DNA of 64,000 bases from Hyphomicrobiales bacterium (GTDB lineage: Bacteria; Pseudomonadota; Alphaproteobacteria; Rhizobiales; JACESI01): positions 111,386 through 175,385 of the forward strand of contig JBDWKL010000016.1 in assembly GCA_039973685.1 (NCBI GenBank), given 5' to 3'. The position numbers and the translations under genes are program-made. The notes below the pieces were generated by a model, which saw only the letters and a program-made list of their open reading frames with translations, was not told the origin of the DNA and did not search any database. The stretch's first letter is position 1. Each line of letters opens with the position of its first letter. Below are positions 27,064 through 35,044 of the stretch, one piece after another.

Positions 27064-27924
27064 TTACAACTGGGCTTGCTGTTGTGACCGTAAACCGATG
27101 ACAAGACAGCTTAAAATGACTAAAAACGCGCCGAATATACTGGTCACATCCATTCCATTGCCGTTGAATACGAGTAATAAAGTTGACGTAATCGGCGTTA
27201 AAAAACCCAATAACGCTGCGTTGCCACTTGTGTCTCGTTGCATGGCAAACGACCACAGAAGGTAGCCGATCCCCATTGGCCCAACGCCTAGGTATAAACC
27301 TGCGGTTATTGCCCAGGGTAAAGTCCAATTAAGGTCCCCGAAAAAACTCCAAATTGCCGTGATAATGACGCCTACGAAAGCGCCTGTGAAAAGCACACTA
27401 TTTGCATCAGCTTTAACTCTGCCAATCCCGAAACTGTAAAAAGCCATGCATAGTGCAGATAAGCTCGCGAATAAAAATCCATAAACATTCAGTTCAACGG
27501 ACAAATTGAAAAGCATATTGCCTCCAATCACCATGGCTGCACCCAAAAACCCAATGAAAGAAAGGAAAATCAATAATCGCGGATATGATGTGGCACCCGT
27601 TTTTACAATCAAAAGCGCGGTTATAAGTGGCCATGCATAAGCGATTACGTTGACCTCGGTGATGGGACCAATGGAGAAAGCGATATATTGGAATATCATC
27701 GTACCGGTAAGGCCAGTGATGCCAAGCACCCACGAAGCTCTTGAAATTTTCTGAGCTCGTCTTTTTGATTTGCCGCTATATCTAATTGCCGCAAAAACAA
27801 TAAAAGCACCGAAGAATTGTAAGAATTGTATTTGTTCAACAGGTAGTGCTGTGAGGACTAAACTGGCGACTAAAGCGTTAGTCGACCAAAGTGCCACAGC
27901 GCCAATTGCGAACAAATAGACCAT
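27064..27924 (-). CDS. EamA-family (DMT superfamily) transporter
   Basis: The 286-residue product has about ten transmembrane helices arranged as two EamA repeats, the architecture of drug/metabolite transporters such as YdcZ-independent RhaT/EamA exporters. The N-terminal ALWSTNALVASLVL and the second repeat with GVGPMGIGYLLWSFAMQ are typical. Substrates of this family are mostly amino acids, their derivatives or nucleosides, but cannot be named from sequence. It begins five bases after the 2OG-oxygenase stop, so the two are co-transcribed; an export role for the oxygenase product is an inference. Confidence 0.88.
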   Translation of the reverse strand: MVYLFAIGAVALWSTNALVASLVLTALPVEQIQFLQFFGAFIVFAAIRYSGKSKRRAQKISRASWVLGITGLTGTMIFQYIAFSIGPITEVNVIAYAWPLITALLIVKTGATSYPRLLIFLSFIGFLGAAMVIGGNMLFNLSVELNVYGFLFASLSALCMAFYSFGIGRVKADANSVLFTGAFVGVIITAIWSFFGDLNWTLPWAITAGLYLGVGPMGIGYLLWSFAMQRDTSGNAALLGFLTPITSTLLLVFNGNGMDVTSIFGAFLVILSCLVIGLRSQQQAQL

Positions 27925-27929
27925 AAATT

Positions 27930-28766
27930 TTATGCAGATTTTGCGGGTGGATTAGAATCCAAAACTGTTTCTAATTGCCCAGTCCGCATTGCTTCACTGC
28001 GACGATAAGCTGGCAATTGATGGTTTCGTACATCATCAGCAATTTCTTTTACCCATTTATCGTTTTGCTCACTATCAGCCGCCAAATAGAACATGCGGTT
28101 GTCATCAACAAATGGCTTCTCAACAGAGCGTAGATTTAAAACAAGGGTTAGGCGATGTCCGAATTGAATGGGTGCAGTGCGATGCAGAACACCGAGGAAA
28201 TGGCCTAAGGTGCTGTAACCCATTTTGTGTGGAATTGTGAGGATGTCTTTCTGGTCTGGCAATATACCAGCATCAGTTTGTGATTTTCCAACTTCACAAT
28301 TACCCATATAAATTTCAAGTTCACCACCGATTATTGGATCACTAATATCAAGCGGAATGAGCTCAGTTGCAGGCACTCCATCACAATGCCAATCAACAGT
28401 TCCGTCTGCGTCTTGAGGTCCCATGTAGGTAACGGTCGAACCAACAACTGATAGCGGGTATGGCTCAAGCCGTGTCCCAGCAAAGTCGCTTAATCTTTCT
28501 AATCGACGTTTATCGTGAATGAGCTCATTGATCTCGGGGATGTAGCGATCGGCACCTGTAATAAAGGTGAGATCGAGATGTTTTTGATCTGCCCGCTCGT
28601 CTTTCAGCTCTAGAGCTTTCTTTTTGATCTCGTTTAAAAGGTCTTGATCATAATTGTGTTGGAACTGCACAGCGCCCAGGTCTGATATTTTCCACGATGT
28701 ATCGTGGCCAATAATTGCCTCACGTGTAATCGATTGACGTACTTTCAATGGATTATTTGCTAGCAT
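27930..28766 (-). CDS. Putative 2-oxoglutarate/Fe(II)-dependent oxygenase
   Basis: The 278-residue product has the signature of a non-heme Fe(II)/2-oxoglutarate oxygenase: His127-x-Asp129 (DWHCDG), the distal His195 (GVLHRTAP) and Arg205 (GHRLTLVL) for the 2OG carboxylate, with the expected spacing. Enzymes of this fold hydroxylate amino acids, peptides or small metabolites; I cannot place it in a characterised subfamily. The ATG is preceded by GGAGG. It heads an operon with an EamA transporter and diverges from a LysR gene across 131 bp, suggesting LysR control by its substrate or product. Confidence 0.72.
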   Translation of the reverse strand: MLANNPLKVRQSITREAIIGHDTSWKISDLGAVQFQHNYDQDLLNEIKKKALELKDERADQKHLDLTFITGADRYIPEINELIHDKRRLERLSDFAGTRLEPYPLSVVGSTVTYMGPQDADGTVDWHCDGVPATELIPLDISDPIIGGELEIYMGNCEVGKSQTDAGILPDQKDILTIPHKMGYSTLGHFLGVLHRTAPIQFGHRLTLVLNLRSVEKPFVDDNRMFYLAADSEQNDKWVKEIADDVRNHQLPAYRRSEAMRTGQLETVLDSNPPAKSA

Positions 28767-28797
28767 TACTGCCTCCTAAGCGCGAATTTTGATCATA

Positions 28798-28828
28798 TTT
28801 GTTAAGTTTACTGGATTTGTTAAATTTA
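28798..28828. promoter_or_regulatory. Direct repeat in the LysR/oxygenase divergent promoter
   Basis: TTTGTTAAGTTTA (28798-28810) and TTTGTTAAATTTA (28816-28828) are near-identical 13-mers 18 bp apart, centred between the two divergent genes. This is where a LysR-type regulator would bind, though the repeat is not a textbook T-N11-A palindrome. Operator role inferred. Confidence 0.45.
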
Positions 28829-28897
28829 TAATTGGCAAAGCTCTCACTTTAAGTAAAATTAGAAATCCTAGTGCTTGCGTAAGGAAAATTTAAGCAG

Positions 28898-29854
28898 ATG
28901 CGAAATTTGAGAGACGTTAACTTAAATTCACTTCGAATTGTTGAAAGTGCTGCTCGAACCGGTAGTTTTGTGCGCGCTGCAGAAGAGCAAATGCTAACGC
29001 CTTCGGCCATTTCCCAGCGGGTTAAAAACTTAGAAGATCAGCTTCGATTTAAAATCTTCAATAGAAGAAATAACTCAGTCATTCTGACAACAGAGGGAGA
29101 CGCTTTCGTTGCCCATGTGCGCGACGCGCTTGATACTATTTTACACGCTGGGCTAGAAGCAAAGTCGATGAATCGAAAATCTGTGCTAAAAATCTGCGCG
29201 TTGCCAACTTTTACTGTGCGGTGGCTCTTACGTCGATTGAGTAGTTTTGAAGAACGCGAGCCTGATATCCGTTTGAACCTAGCAAATTCCTATAATCCGC
29301 CAAATTTTGCGAAGGAAGATTTTGATCTGGCCATCTTATACGGGAATGGTCACTTCCCAGGCTATGAGAGTAAACTGCTCTTCTCCGAAGAATTAACTCC
29401 CGTATGTGCCCCAAGTTTATTGGAAAAAAATCACGTCAAGAACATTGATGAATTTCAACCTGATCAGCTTGCCAATTTCACCCTATTGCATTCCGACACT
29501 TGCACAATGAATTGGCAATATTGGCTTGAGCATACGCGTGCTCATGATGTTTTGAAGACTGCGCAGAGTACTTATTTTAGTAGTTGCTTACTATCATATG
29601 AAGCAGCTTGCGCAGGTCTGGGTTTCGCAATTGCCAATCGCACATACATGATGGACGATATCGCATCAAAACGGCTGATAGCGCCTTATAGCGTTGACCT
29701 CAAATCTGGTTGCGGCTGGTACATTGTCTATCCATCTTCACACAAAGATTTACAAAAAATTCGAAGCTTCGAGGCTTGGATCACTGAACAATCAAGCTTA
29801 TCGCAGAAGCAATGCCTTGAGATATTTGATGGTAATTCAACTGGGTTGCAATAA
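28898..29854 (+). CDS. LysR-family transcriptional regulator (GcvA-like)
   Basis: The 318-residue product has the LysR N-terminal helix-turn-helix (LNSLRIVESAARTGSFVRAAEE through SAISQRVKNLE, residues about 8-45) and a C-terminal periplasmic-binding-protein-like effector domain. The pattern, including LRWLLRRLSSF-type and FDLAILYGNG segments, resembles the GcvA branch, whose members often control amino-acid genes. It diverges from the 2OG-oxygenase/EamA operon, its likely target. Effector unknown. Confidence 0.92.
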   Translation: MRNLRDVNLNSLRIVESAARTGSFVRAAEEQMLTPSAISQRVKNLEDQLRFKIFNRRNNSVILTTEGDAFVAHVRDALDTILHAGLEAKSMNRKSVLKICALPTFTVRWLLRRLSSFEEREPDIRLNLANSYNPPNFAKEDFDLAILYGNGHFPGYESKLLFSEELTPVCAPSLLEKNHVKNIDEFQPDQLANFTLLHSDTCTMNWQYWLEHTRAHDVLKTAQSTYFSSCLLSYEAACAGLGFAIANRTYMMDDIASKRLIAPYSVDLKSGCGWYIVYPSSHKDLQKIRSFEAWITEQSSLSQKQCLEIFDGNSTGLQ

Positions 29855-29869
29855 GCCCGCTGAGCTAGC

Positions 29870-30085
29870 AACATTCTTGCGACCGATAAGCTTGTTGCCG
29901 ATGCCAAAGACACAACGCAAAGCCTCAATCAGGCAATCGATAACAAGCATGAAAAATCAGGTGCAAAGCGTGCCAATGCCGCTCGAGACGGAACGAAGTC
30001 TTTATCGATTAGAGAGCAAAGTTACCTCGGGCTATTGGAGATGATGCGCGATTGTTTGCCTAATGCTTTGTTGGTTGGTGCGGGG
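29870..30085 (+). pseudogene. Remnant resembling a TPP-dependent decarboxylase/acetolactate-synthase-like gene
   Basis: From 29870 one frame stays open and reads NILATDKLVADAKD..., then ANAARDGTKSLSIREQSY and LLEMMRDCLPNALLVG. The latter resembles the start of the C-terminal TPP-binding domain of acetolactate-synthase-like enzymes, where ALLVGDS is typical. There is no start codon, the sequence is cut right after LLVG, and it fuses directly to the amidohydrolase remnant in another frame. Only about 70 codons remain. The family assignment is from memory of the motif and is tentative; that it is a remnant, not a gene, is clearer. Confidence 0.45.
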
Positions 30086-30495
30086 ATGAAGAAGTTGGCG
30101 CACGCAAGATGCAGGCCTTCTTTGAATTGCACATTGAGCAAGATCCAATTTTAGAAGCAGAGCAAAAAGACTTTGGTATTGTCACCCACGCGCAATGTCA
30201 TTCTGGGTCAGGCCGTTTTCACTGTCGATTTTCGTTGTCCTGATGAAGCCGTGCTAAGGGCGATGGAAGCCAAGCTGCAAGAAGATGCAAAACAGATATG
30301 CGATGAAATGGGCTTGGATATATCCCTTAAAAGCGTTGGTGGATTTGATCTAGCTACCTTCGATGCAGGATGTGTGGGCGCCTTACGCAATGCCGCTCAA
30401 AATCTTGGCTATTCCCACAAAGATATTGTTTGAGGTGCCGGCCATGACGCCTGTTGGATCAACCGTGTTGCACCAACAGCGATGGGTTGCAATGC
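30075..30495 (+). pseudogene. Decayed M20-family amidohydrolase (N-carbamoyl-amino-acid hydrolase/allantoate amidohydrolase type)
   Basis: Two pieces of one gene can be recognised. The first reads GDEEVGARKMQAFFELHIEQ and continues to GIVTHAQ (to about 30195), the metal-binding HIEQ region of Zn-dependent M20 amidases. The second, in the next frame, reads SPTRNVILGQAVFTVDFR and continues through LGYSHKDIV, an in-frame TGA at 30431-30433, then GAGHDACWINRVAPTAM. In the family DIV is followed by Ser, so the stop replaces a conserved residue. The intervening dimerisation domain, roughly 70 codons, is deleted and the N-terminus is absent. This is a pseudogene next to the hydantoinase genes hyuBA, with which such hydrolases often cluster. 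Confidence 0.8.
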
Positions 30496-30516
30496 TTATG
30501 ATGTTATTAGTCCCGG

Positions 30517-32163
30517 CTACTTGTTGTATCCGTAATCATTTTTTGCTTGTTCCAAACTGATCATATCGTCTGCTACATCATCCAGAATTTGCTCAGGTTC
30601 TCTGTTATTTGGATTGCCATAGCCTCCGCCACCAGGAAGGCTCAGTTTGAGCCGTTGACCATTTTTGACCAATTGTCGGCCTTTGCTTTTCAAAGTGGTT
30701 CCATCAGCAAGTTCCACACGGCCAGCAGCACCCTTTGCACCACCATTGCGCCCACGTGCTGGATTATCTACTCGGTCAAACATGGCATTGAAGTAAAAAT
30801 CATATCCTTCGCGCGGTTCAATCTCGATGATTTGACCCAAGCCACCGCGTAATGCACCTGCGCCGCCGGATCCTTTTCTGAAATCTTTACGCCATACAGT
30901 GATCGCGCCGACATGTTCTGTTGCTTCAACGCTCATGGTTGAAACACCTGATGGGAAAGCCGTTGCAGACAGTCCGTCAACAGTTGGTCGCGCGCCTGTG
31001 CCACCTGAATTGAACATAAGAACTTCATGGGTTGGCAAGTCACTTTGCTTGTCGATTGGGCGGGTGGAAATTTGAATGTTCCACAAAGCACTCGAGCCTT
31101 CTGCCGGAACCGTATTGGGTAAAGCTTTGTGTAATGCACCTAGAACAACATCGGGCACCAAATGCCCTAACACATGGCGGACACTTACGGGTGCAGGGCG
31201 TTTTGCTGCCAAAATACAGCCTTCTGGTGCGGTAATTTCAAACGGTTCTAGGGAGCCGGTATTGTTTGGGACATCAGGCGCAATTGCGCATTTCAACCCA
31301 TAACAAGCATAGGCGCGTGTATAGACCACTGGAACATTGACGCCAAAATTGCTCATTCCAGATGTTCCATCAAAATCGGCCTTGAGGCGGTCTCCAGCAA
31401 TATCCAGTTTTACCTTCATATGGACGGGAATATCATATCCATCTACCAGCATGTCATGCTCGAAAGACCCATCAGGTACTGCTGCAATCGCTGCATGTGT
31501 TGCCTTGCGGCTTGCTTCGATTATGAAGTCAGAAAGGGCATCTATATCGTCAACGTCGAATTCATCCAACATAGACTGAAGACGGCGTTCGCCTGCTTCA
31601 TTGCATGCGGCAAGGGAATACATGTCGCCCACGGTTTGGTCTGGTGTGCGAACATTGGCTTTCACCATTTGCACCAAGAGCTCGGAGACGGTTCCCCGTT
31701 CTGCAAATTTTGTAATTGGGATCAACAGGCCTTCTTCGTAAACCTCATTAGCATCTGGCCCAAACCCACGCCCACCAACGTCCACCACGTGCGCCGTGCA
31801 GGCAAAATAACCGATATGGCTTCCTTTTCGAAAGACAGGGGTTACCATTGTTATATCGTGCAGGTGGCCCGTTCCCATCCAAGGATCATTGGTGATGAAA
31901 ACATCGCCTTCGAATATGTTTTGCAATCCGATCTCGCGGGCAAAATGCGTAACACTCTCTGCCATCGCATTAACGTGACCTGGCGTACCTGTGACAGCTT
32001 GAGCAATCATTCGCCCCTGTCGATCAAATAAGCCTGCTGAAAGATCGCCTGCTTCACGAACTGACGTTGAAAAGGCTGTTCGAATGAGGGTTGTTGCTTG
32101 TTCTTCAACAACCGCAATCAAACGGTTCCACATGATTTGTAGATCAATCGAAGTTAGCTTCAT
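30517..32163 (-). CDS. hyuB: Hydantoinase/oxoprolinase B-type subunit
   Basis: HyuB-type subunits act with HyuA in ATP-dependent opening of hydantoin, N-methylhydantoin or 5-oxoproline rings. The 548-residue product shows the family hallmarks: N-terminal LQIMWNRLIAVVEEQATTLIRTAFS, AQAVTGTPGHVNAM, FITNDPWMGTGHLHDI, and the C-terminal SLPGGGGYGNP motif. Start ATG overlaps the hyuA stop as ATGA, so translation is coupled. Length is normal and the gene appears intact. The substrate is not deducible; the neighbouring pseudogene of an N-carbamoyl amidase fits hydantoin use. Confidence 0.92.
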   Translation of the reverse strand: MKLTSIDLQIMWNRLIAVVEEQATTLIRTAFSTSVREAGDLSAGLFDRQGRMIAQAVTGTPGHVNAMAESVTHFAREIGLQNIFEGDVFITNDPWMGTGHLHDITMVTPVFRKGSHIGYFACTAHVVDVGGRGFGPDANEVYEEGLLIPITKFAERGTVSELLVQMVKANVRTPDQTVGDMYSLAACNEAGERRLQSMLDEFDVDDIDALSDFIIEASRKATHAAIAAVPDGSFEHDMLVDGYDIPVHMKVKLDIAGDRLKADFDGTSGMSNFGVNVPVVYTRAYACYGLKCAIAPDVPNNTGSLEPFEITAPEGCILAAKRPAPVSVRHVLGHLVPDVVLGALHKALPNTVPAEGSSALWNIQISTRPIDKQSDLPTHEVLMFNSGGTGARPTVDGLSATAFPSGVSTMSVEATEHVGAITVWRKDFRKGSGGAGALRGGLGQIIEIEPREGYDFYFNAMFDRVDNPARGRNGGAKGAAGRVELADGTTLKSKGRQLVKNGQRLKLSLPGGGGYGNPNNREPEQILDDVADDMISLEQAKNDYGYNK

Positions 32164-34247
32164 GATTGTGCCTCCTTTGATAGAAGCAGTAAGCTGCCAT
32201 CCCCTTGCCCAATCGCACGGAACGACGAGGTAATGATTGTCGATGTTTCATCTTCAACGATCACTGCTGGGCCTTCAATAATAGCCCCTGCCGTCATTGT
32301 TGTTCGATGAATTTCCTTAGCACTCACTGTTTTGCGTAAAGCGGCGTCATAGAAATTTCGAGGTTTGGCGTCTGTAATCTCAGTACCTGTCATATGCTTC
32401 TCGACAAGCTTTGCATCGGGTAATTGCGTCGAGATATTGAGGGCCCAATTTGTGATTTCAATACCAGGACCATCAATCGCGCGTCCAAACAGTTCTGTGT
32501 ATGCAGCTTCAAACTTTGCGTGAAGGCTTTCTATATCATCGCCCGTCAGTGGTCGATCTTCCAAGATGACGGAAATTTCCCAACCTTGCCCCGAATAACG
32601 CATAAACGCAGTGATTTTGGTCGTCGTATCTTTATCGGATGCGCCTTGTATCACGAAGGCCATTGCTTCCTCGCGCATGGCTTCAAGTGTTGTATTAACG
32701 GCGCTGATATCGAAATCAGAAAGGCGCTGGAAAAGACTGCGATTGGCCTCATAACTAAAGGGCGCTTTCAAAAACCCGATTGCTGACCCAACACCCGCAC
32801 CTGGTGGAATGAGAAGCGCTGTAATTTTCAATTTTTCGCACAACCGGCTGGCATGAAGAGGAGCGCCGCCACCAAAGGCGATCATGGTGAAGTGCTCAAT
32901 GTCTCGCCCATTTTCTACCGTGTGAACACGGGCGGCATTTGCCATGTTCTCGTCCACCATTTCTGTGACGCCGAATGCTGCATCTTCACTTTGAAAGTCG
33001 CTGCTTGTTGTCAAAGCATTTGATACAGCGCTTAATGCGGCGTCGGGTGACAATGGAATTTTGCCGCCTGCAAAGTTATCAGGGTCAAGGCGCCCAAGAA
33101 GTAAGTTTGCGTCGGTCACCGTTGGCTTGTCACCGCCTTGTTGATAGCAAGCAGGCCCAGGTTCTGACCCTGCTGAATGCGGTCCGACTTGAATGCGGCC
33201 CATCGTATCAATTGAGGCGATTGATCCACCGCCCGCGCCAATCTCAACCATCTCAACAACGGGTGTTGAGATCATCATTCCTGAGCCTTTTTTGAAGCGA
33301 TATGAGCGAGCAACTTCGAAGATGTTCGCTGTTTTGGGTGCGCCATTTTCGATAAGGCAGATTTTTGCTGTGGTTCCGCCCATATCGAATGAGAGTACTT
33401 TTTCAAAGGCGTGGCTTCTTGCATAATCGGCTGCAAAAATTGCCCCGCCTGCTGGCCCAGATTCTAACAATCTAACAGGTTGCTGAATGGCGGTATCTGT
33501 TGAGATTAGACCCCCGCCTGAGTGCAGCATGAAGACAGGCGCTGTAATGCCCACTTGTTTTAATTGGTCTAACAAACGACCCAAATAATCAGCCACTTGA
33601 GGCTGCACATAGGCGTTTGCAATTACTGTATTAAAGCGCGGCAATTCGCGCATTTGTGGCGCAATGACGGATGATAGCGAAATTGATAAATCAGGCAGGC
33701 GTTCGCGAAGCGCATCAGCCATCTGGCGTTCATGTGCGCCATTGGCGTAAGAATGCATAAAGCCAATTGCGACGGCTTCGAATTCACCGTCAGCAATTTC
33801 TCGCACCAAGCTTTCAACTTCGGCCTGATCAAGCGCAAGCAGTACTTCGCCGTTTGGTCCCACACGCTCATTCACTGTGAAGCGATGTTTTCTCGGCACC
33901 AATGGCTTGGGCAATTGCAAGTTCAAATCATACTGCTCAAAACGGTTTTCTGAACGCATTTCAATAACGTCCCGAAATCCCTCGGTCGTGATGAAAGCAA
34001 GCTTTGCCCCACGCCGTTGAATCAGAGCATTGGTTACCAAAGTGGTGCCGTGAATGACTTGATCAATATCTTCTAACTTTACATCTGCTTGTTCGGCAGA
34101 AATTTTGATACCGTTGAGGATTGCACGTTCTGGCTGGCTGTATTCAGTCAGTACTTTGCAGGTCGATAATCCACCTTCGTGTTCCAAGGCAACATCTGTA
34201 AAGGTGCCGCCAATATCGACGCCGACGCGAATGGAATTATTTTTCAT
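32160..34247 (-). CDS. hyuA: Hydantoinase/oxoprolinase A-type subunit
   Basis: The ATP-binding partner of HyuB. The 695-residue product begins with an actin-like ATPase motif (VGVDIGGTFTDVAL, residues about 8-21), contains the HGTTLVTNALI segment, the second phosphate loop SFDMGGTTAKICLI and the FGGGAPLHA motif, all typical of the family. It overlaps hyuB by four bases. Upstream (34248-34549) about 300 bp carry no gene; a short ORF there is judged spurious. Functional specificity (hydantoin, N-methylhydantoin, oxoproline or acetone-type carboxylation) is open. Confidence 0.92.
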   Translation of the reverse strand: MKNNSIRVGVDIGGTFTDVALEHEGGLSTCKVLTEYSQPERAILNGIKISAEQADVKLEDIDQVIHGTTLVTNALIQRRGAKLAFITTEGFRDVIEMRSENRFEQYDLNLQLPKPLVPRKHRFTVNERVGPNGEVLLALDQAEVESLVREIADGEFEAVAIGFMHSYANGAHERQMADALRERLPDLSISLSSVIAPQMRELPRFNTVIANAYVQPQVADYLGRLLDQLKQVGITAPVFMLHSGGGLISTDTAIQQPVRLLESGPAGGAIFAADYARSHAFEKVLSFDMGGTTAKICLIENGAPKTANIFEVARSYRFKKGSGMMISTPVVEMVEIGAGGGSIASIDTMGRIQVGPHSAGSEPGPACYQQGGDKPTVTDANLLLGRLDPDNFAGGKIPLSPDAALSAVSNALTTSSDFQSEDAAFGVTEMVDENMANAARVHTVENGRDIEHFTMIAFGGGAPLHASRLCEKLKITALLIPPGAGVGSAIGFLKAPFSYEANRSLFQRLSDFDISAVNTTLEAMREEAMAFVIQGASDKDTTTKITAFMRYSGQGWEISVILEDRPLTGDDIESLHAKFEAAYTELFGRAIDGPGIEITNWALNISTQLPDAKLVEKHMTGTEITDAKPRNFYDAALRKTVSAKEIHRTTMTAGAIIEGPAVIVEDETSTIITSSFRAIGQGDGSLLLLSKEAQS

Positions 34248-34549
34248 GATTTTCTCTAAATACTGCTCTTGATCGTCTAATTGGCGTCAAAGGGGCATGG
34301 CGAAATGCGCTCGACGATCATCAGTGTAAGTATTTGCGTCTAAATTGAAAGTCTTCATTTTCGCATTAAATGGGAGCTGCGGTGGGGATAGGGTGCTCAA
34401 GTTCCTAGTGGTATTTTCTTTTGTTGCTTCAGCTCCTCGTTCCAATTCTCAGATGGCGTTTTTGATGATACACCAGATGATCAAGGTGCTTTTTTATACC
34501 CCGTTGGTAAGACCTAAAGGCATCGCCCCTTATCTGAAGGTTGCTTGTG

Positions 34550-34990
34550 ATGAGTTTAGAAATTCGGCCAGTCATTCAAGGTGATGAAAAAGATTGGCGC
34601 TCTTTATGGCGCGGTTATCTTGAATATTACGAAACGAGTGTGCCTGAAGAGGTGTATCAAACAACTTTTTCACGGTTGATCGACCCTGATCATAAAACCC
34701 AACAAGGATTGCTTGCCGTAAAGGATGGCAAAGCGATTGGGTTGGTTCATTACATCTATCACGCGCATAATTGGCGGCTGGAAGATGTTTGTTATTTGCA
34801 AGACCTCTATACCGATCCAACTGTTCGTGGAACGGGTGCTGGGCGTGCGTTGATTGAAGCGGTTTATAAAGCAGCGGATGAAAATGGCACGCCTTCAGTT
34901 TATTGGATGACGCAAGATTTCAACCAAACAGCCCGGCATCTATATGACCGCGTGGCGACACTCACACCCTTTATAAAATACCAAAGATAA
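34550..34990 (+). CDS. GNAT-family N-acetyltransferase
   Basis: The 146-residue product is a single GNAT domain: N-terminal EIRPVIQGDEKDWRSLW, the beta4 acidic segment YLQDLYTDPTVRGTGAGRAL with the acetyl-CoA pyrophosphate loop (R/Q-x-x-G-x-G/A, about residues 95-102), and a C-terminal YDRVA motif. Start ATG at 34550 has GAAGG nine bases upstream. The acyl acceptor is unknown. It converges on the dadA-type gene, and the two share a weak hairpin at their ends. Confidence 0.88.
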   Translation: MSLEIRPVIQGDEKDWRSLWRGYLEYYETSVPEEVYQTTFSRLIDPDHKTQQGLLAVKDGKAIGLVHYIYHAHNWRLEDVCYLQDLYTDPTVRGTGAGRALIEAVYKAADENGTPSVYWMTQDFNQTARHLYDRVATLTPFIKYQR

Positions 34991-35016
34991 AGGCCCAGCA
35001 ATTTAGCTGAGCCTTT
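34989..35016. terminator. Weak bidirectional hairpin between converging genes
   Basis: AAAGGC-C-CAGC pairs with GCTG-A-GCCTTT around a six-base loop (one mismatch). It overlaps the stop codon of the GNAT gene and precedes the dadA stop. T-runs are short, so termination may be partial. Confidence 0.5.
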
Positions 35017-35044
35017 GTGCTTCGTTACATTTTCCAAACAACAC

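Noticed and set aside
29694..30044. 116-codon ORF overlapping the end of the LysR gene
   Set aside because: Its frame does not match the remnant protein motifs; the TPP-enzyme-like and amidohydrolase pieces lie in other frames.
31420..32031. 203-codon plus-strand ORF antisense to hyuB
   Set aside because: Lies wholly within the conserved hyuB gene, with no recognisable domain and Cys/His-rich composition typical of a frame shadow.
34345..34584. 79-codon ORF between hyuA and the GNAT gene
   Set aside because: Overlaps the GNAT start, no ribosome-binding site and no recognisable features; the 300-bp gap is treated as promoter DNA.
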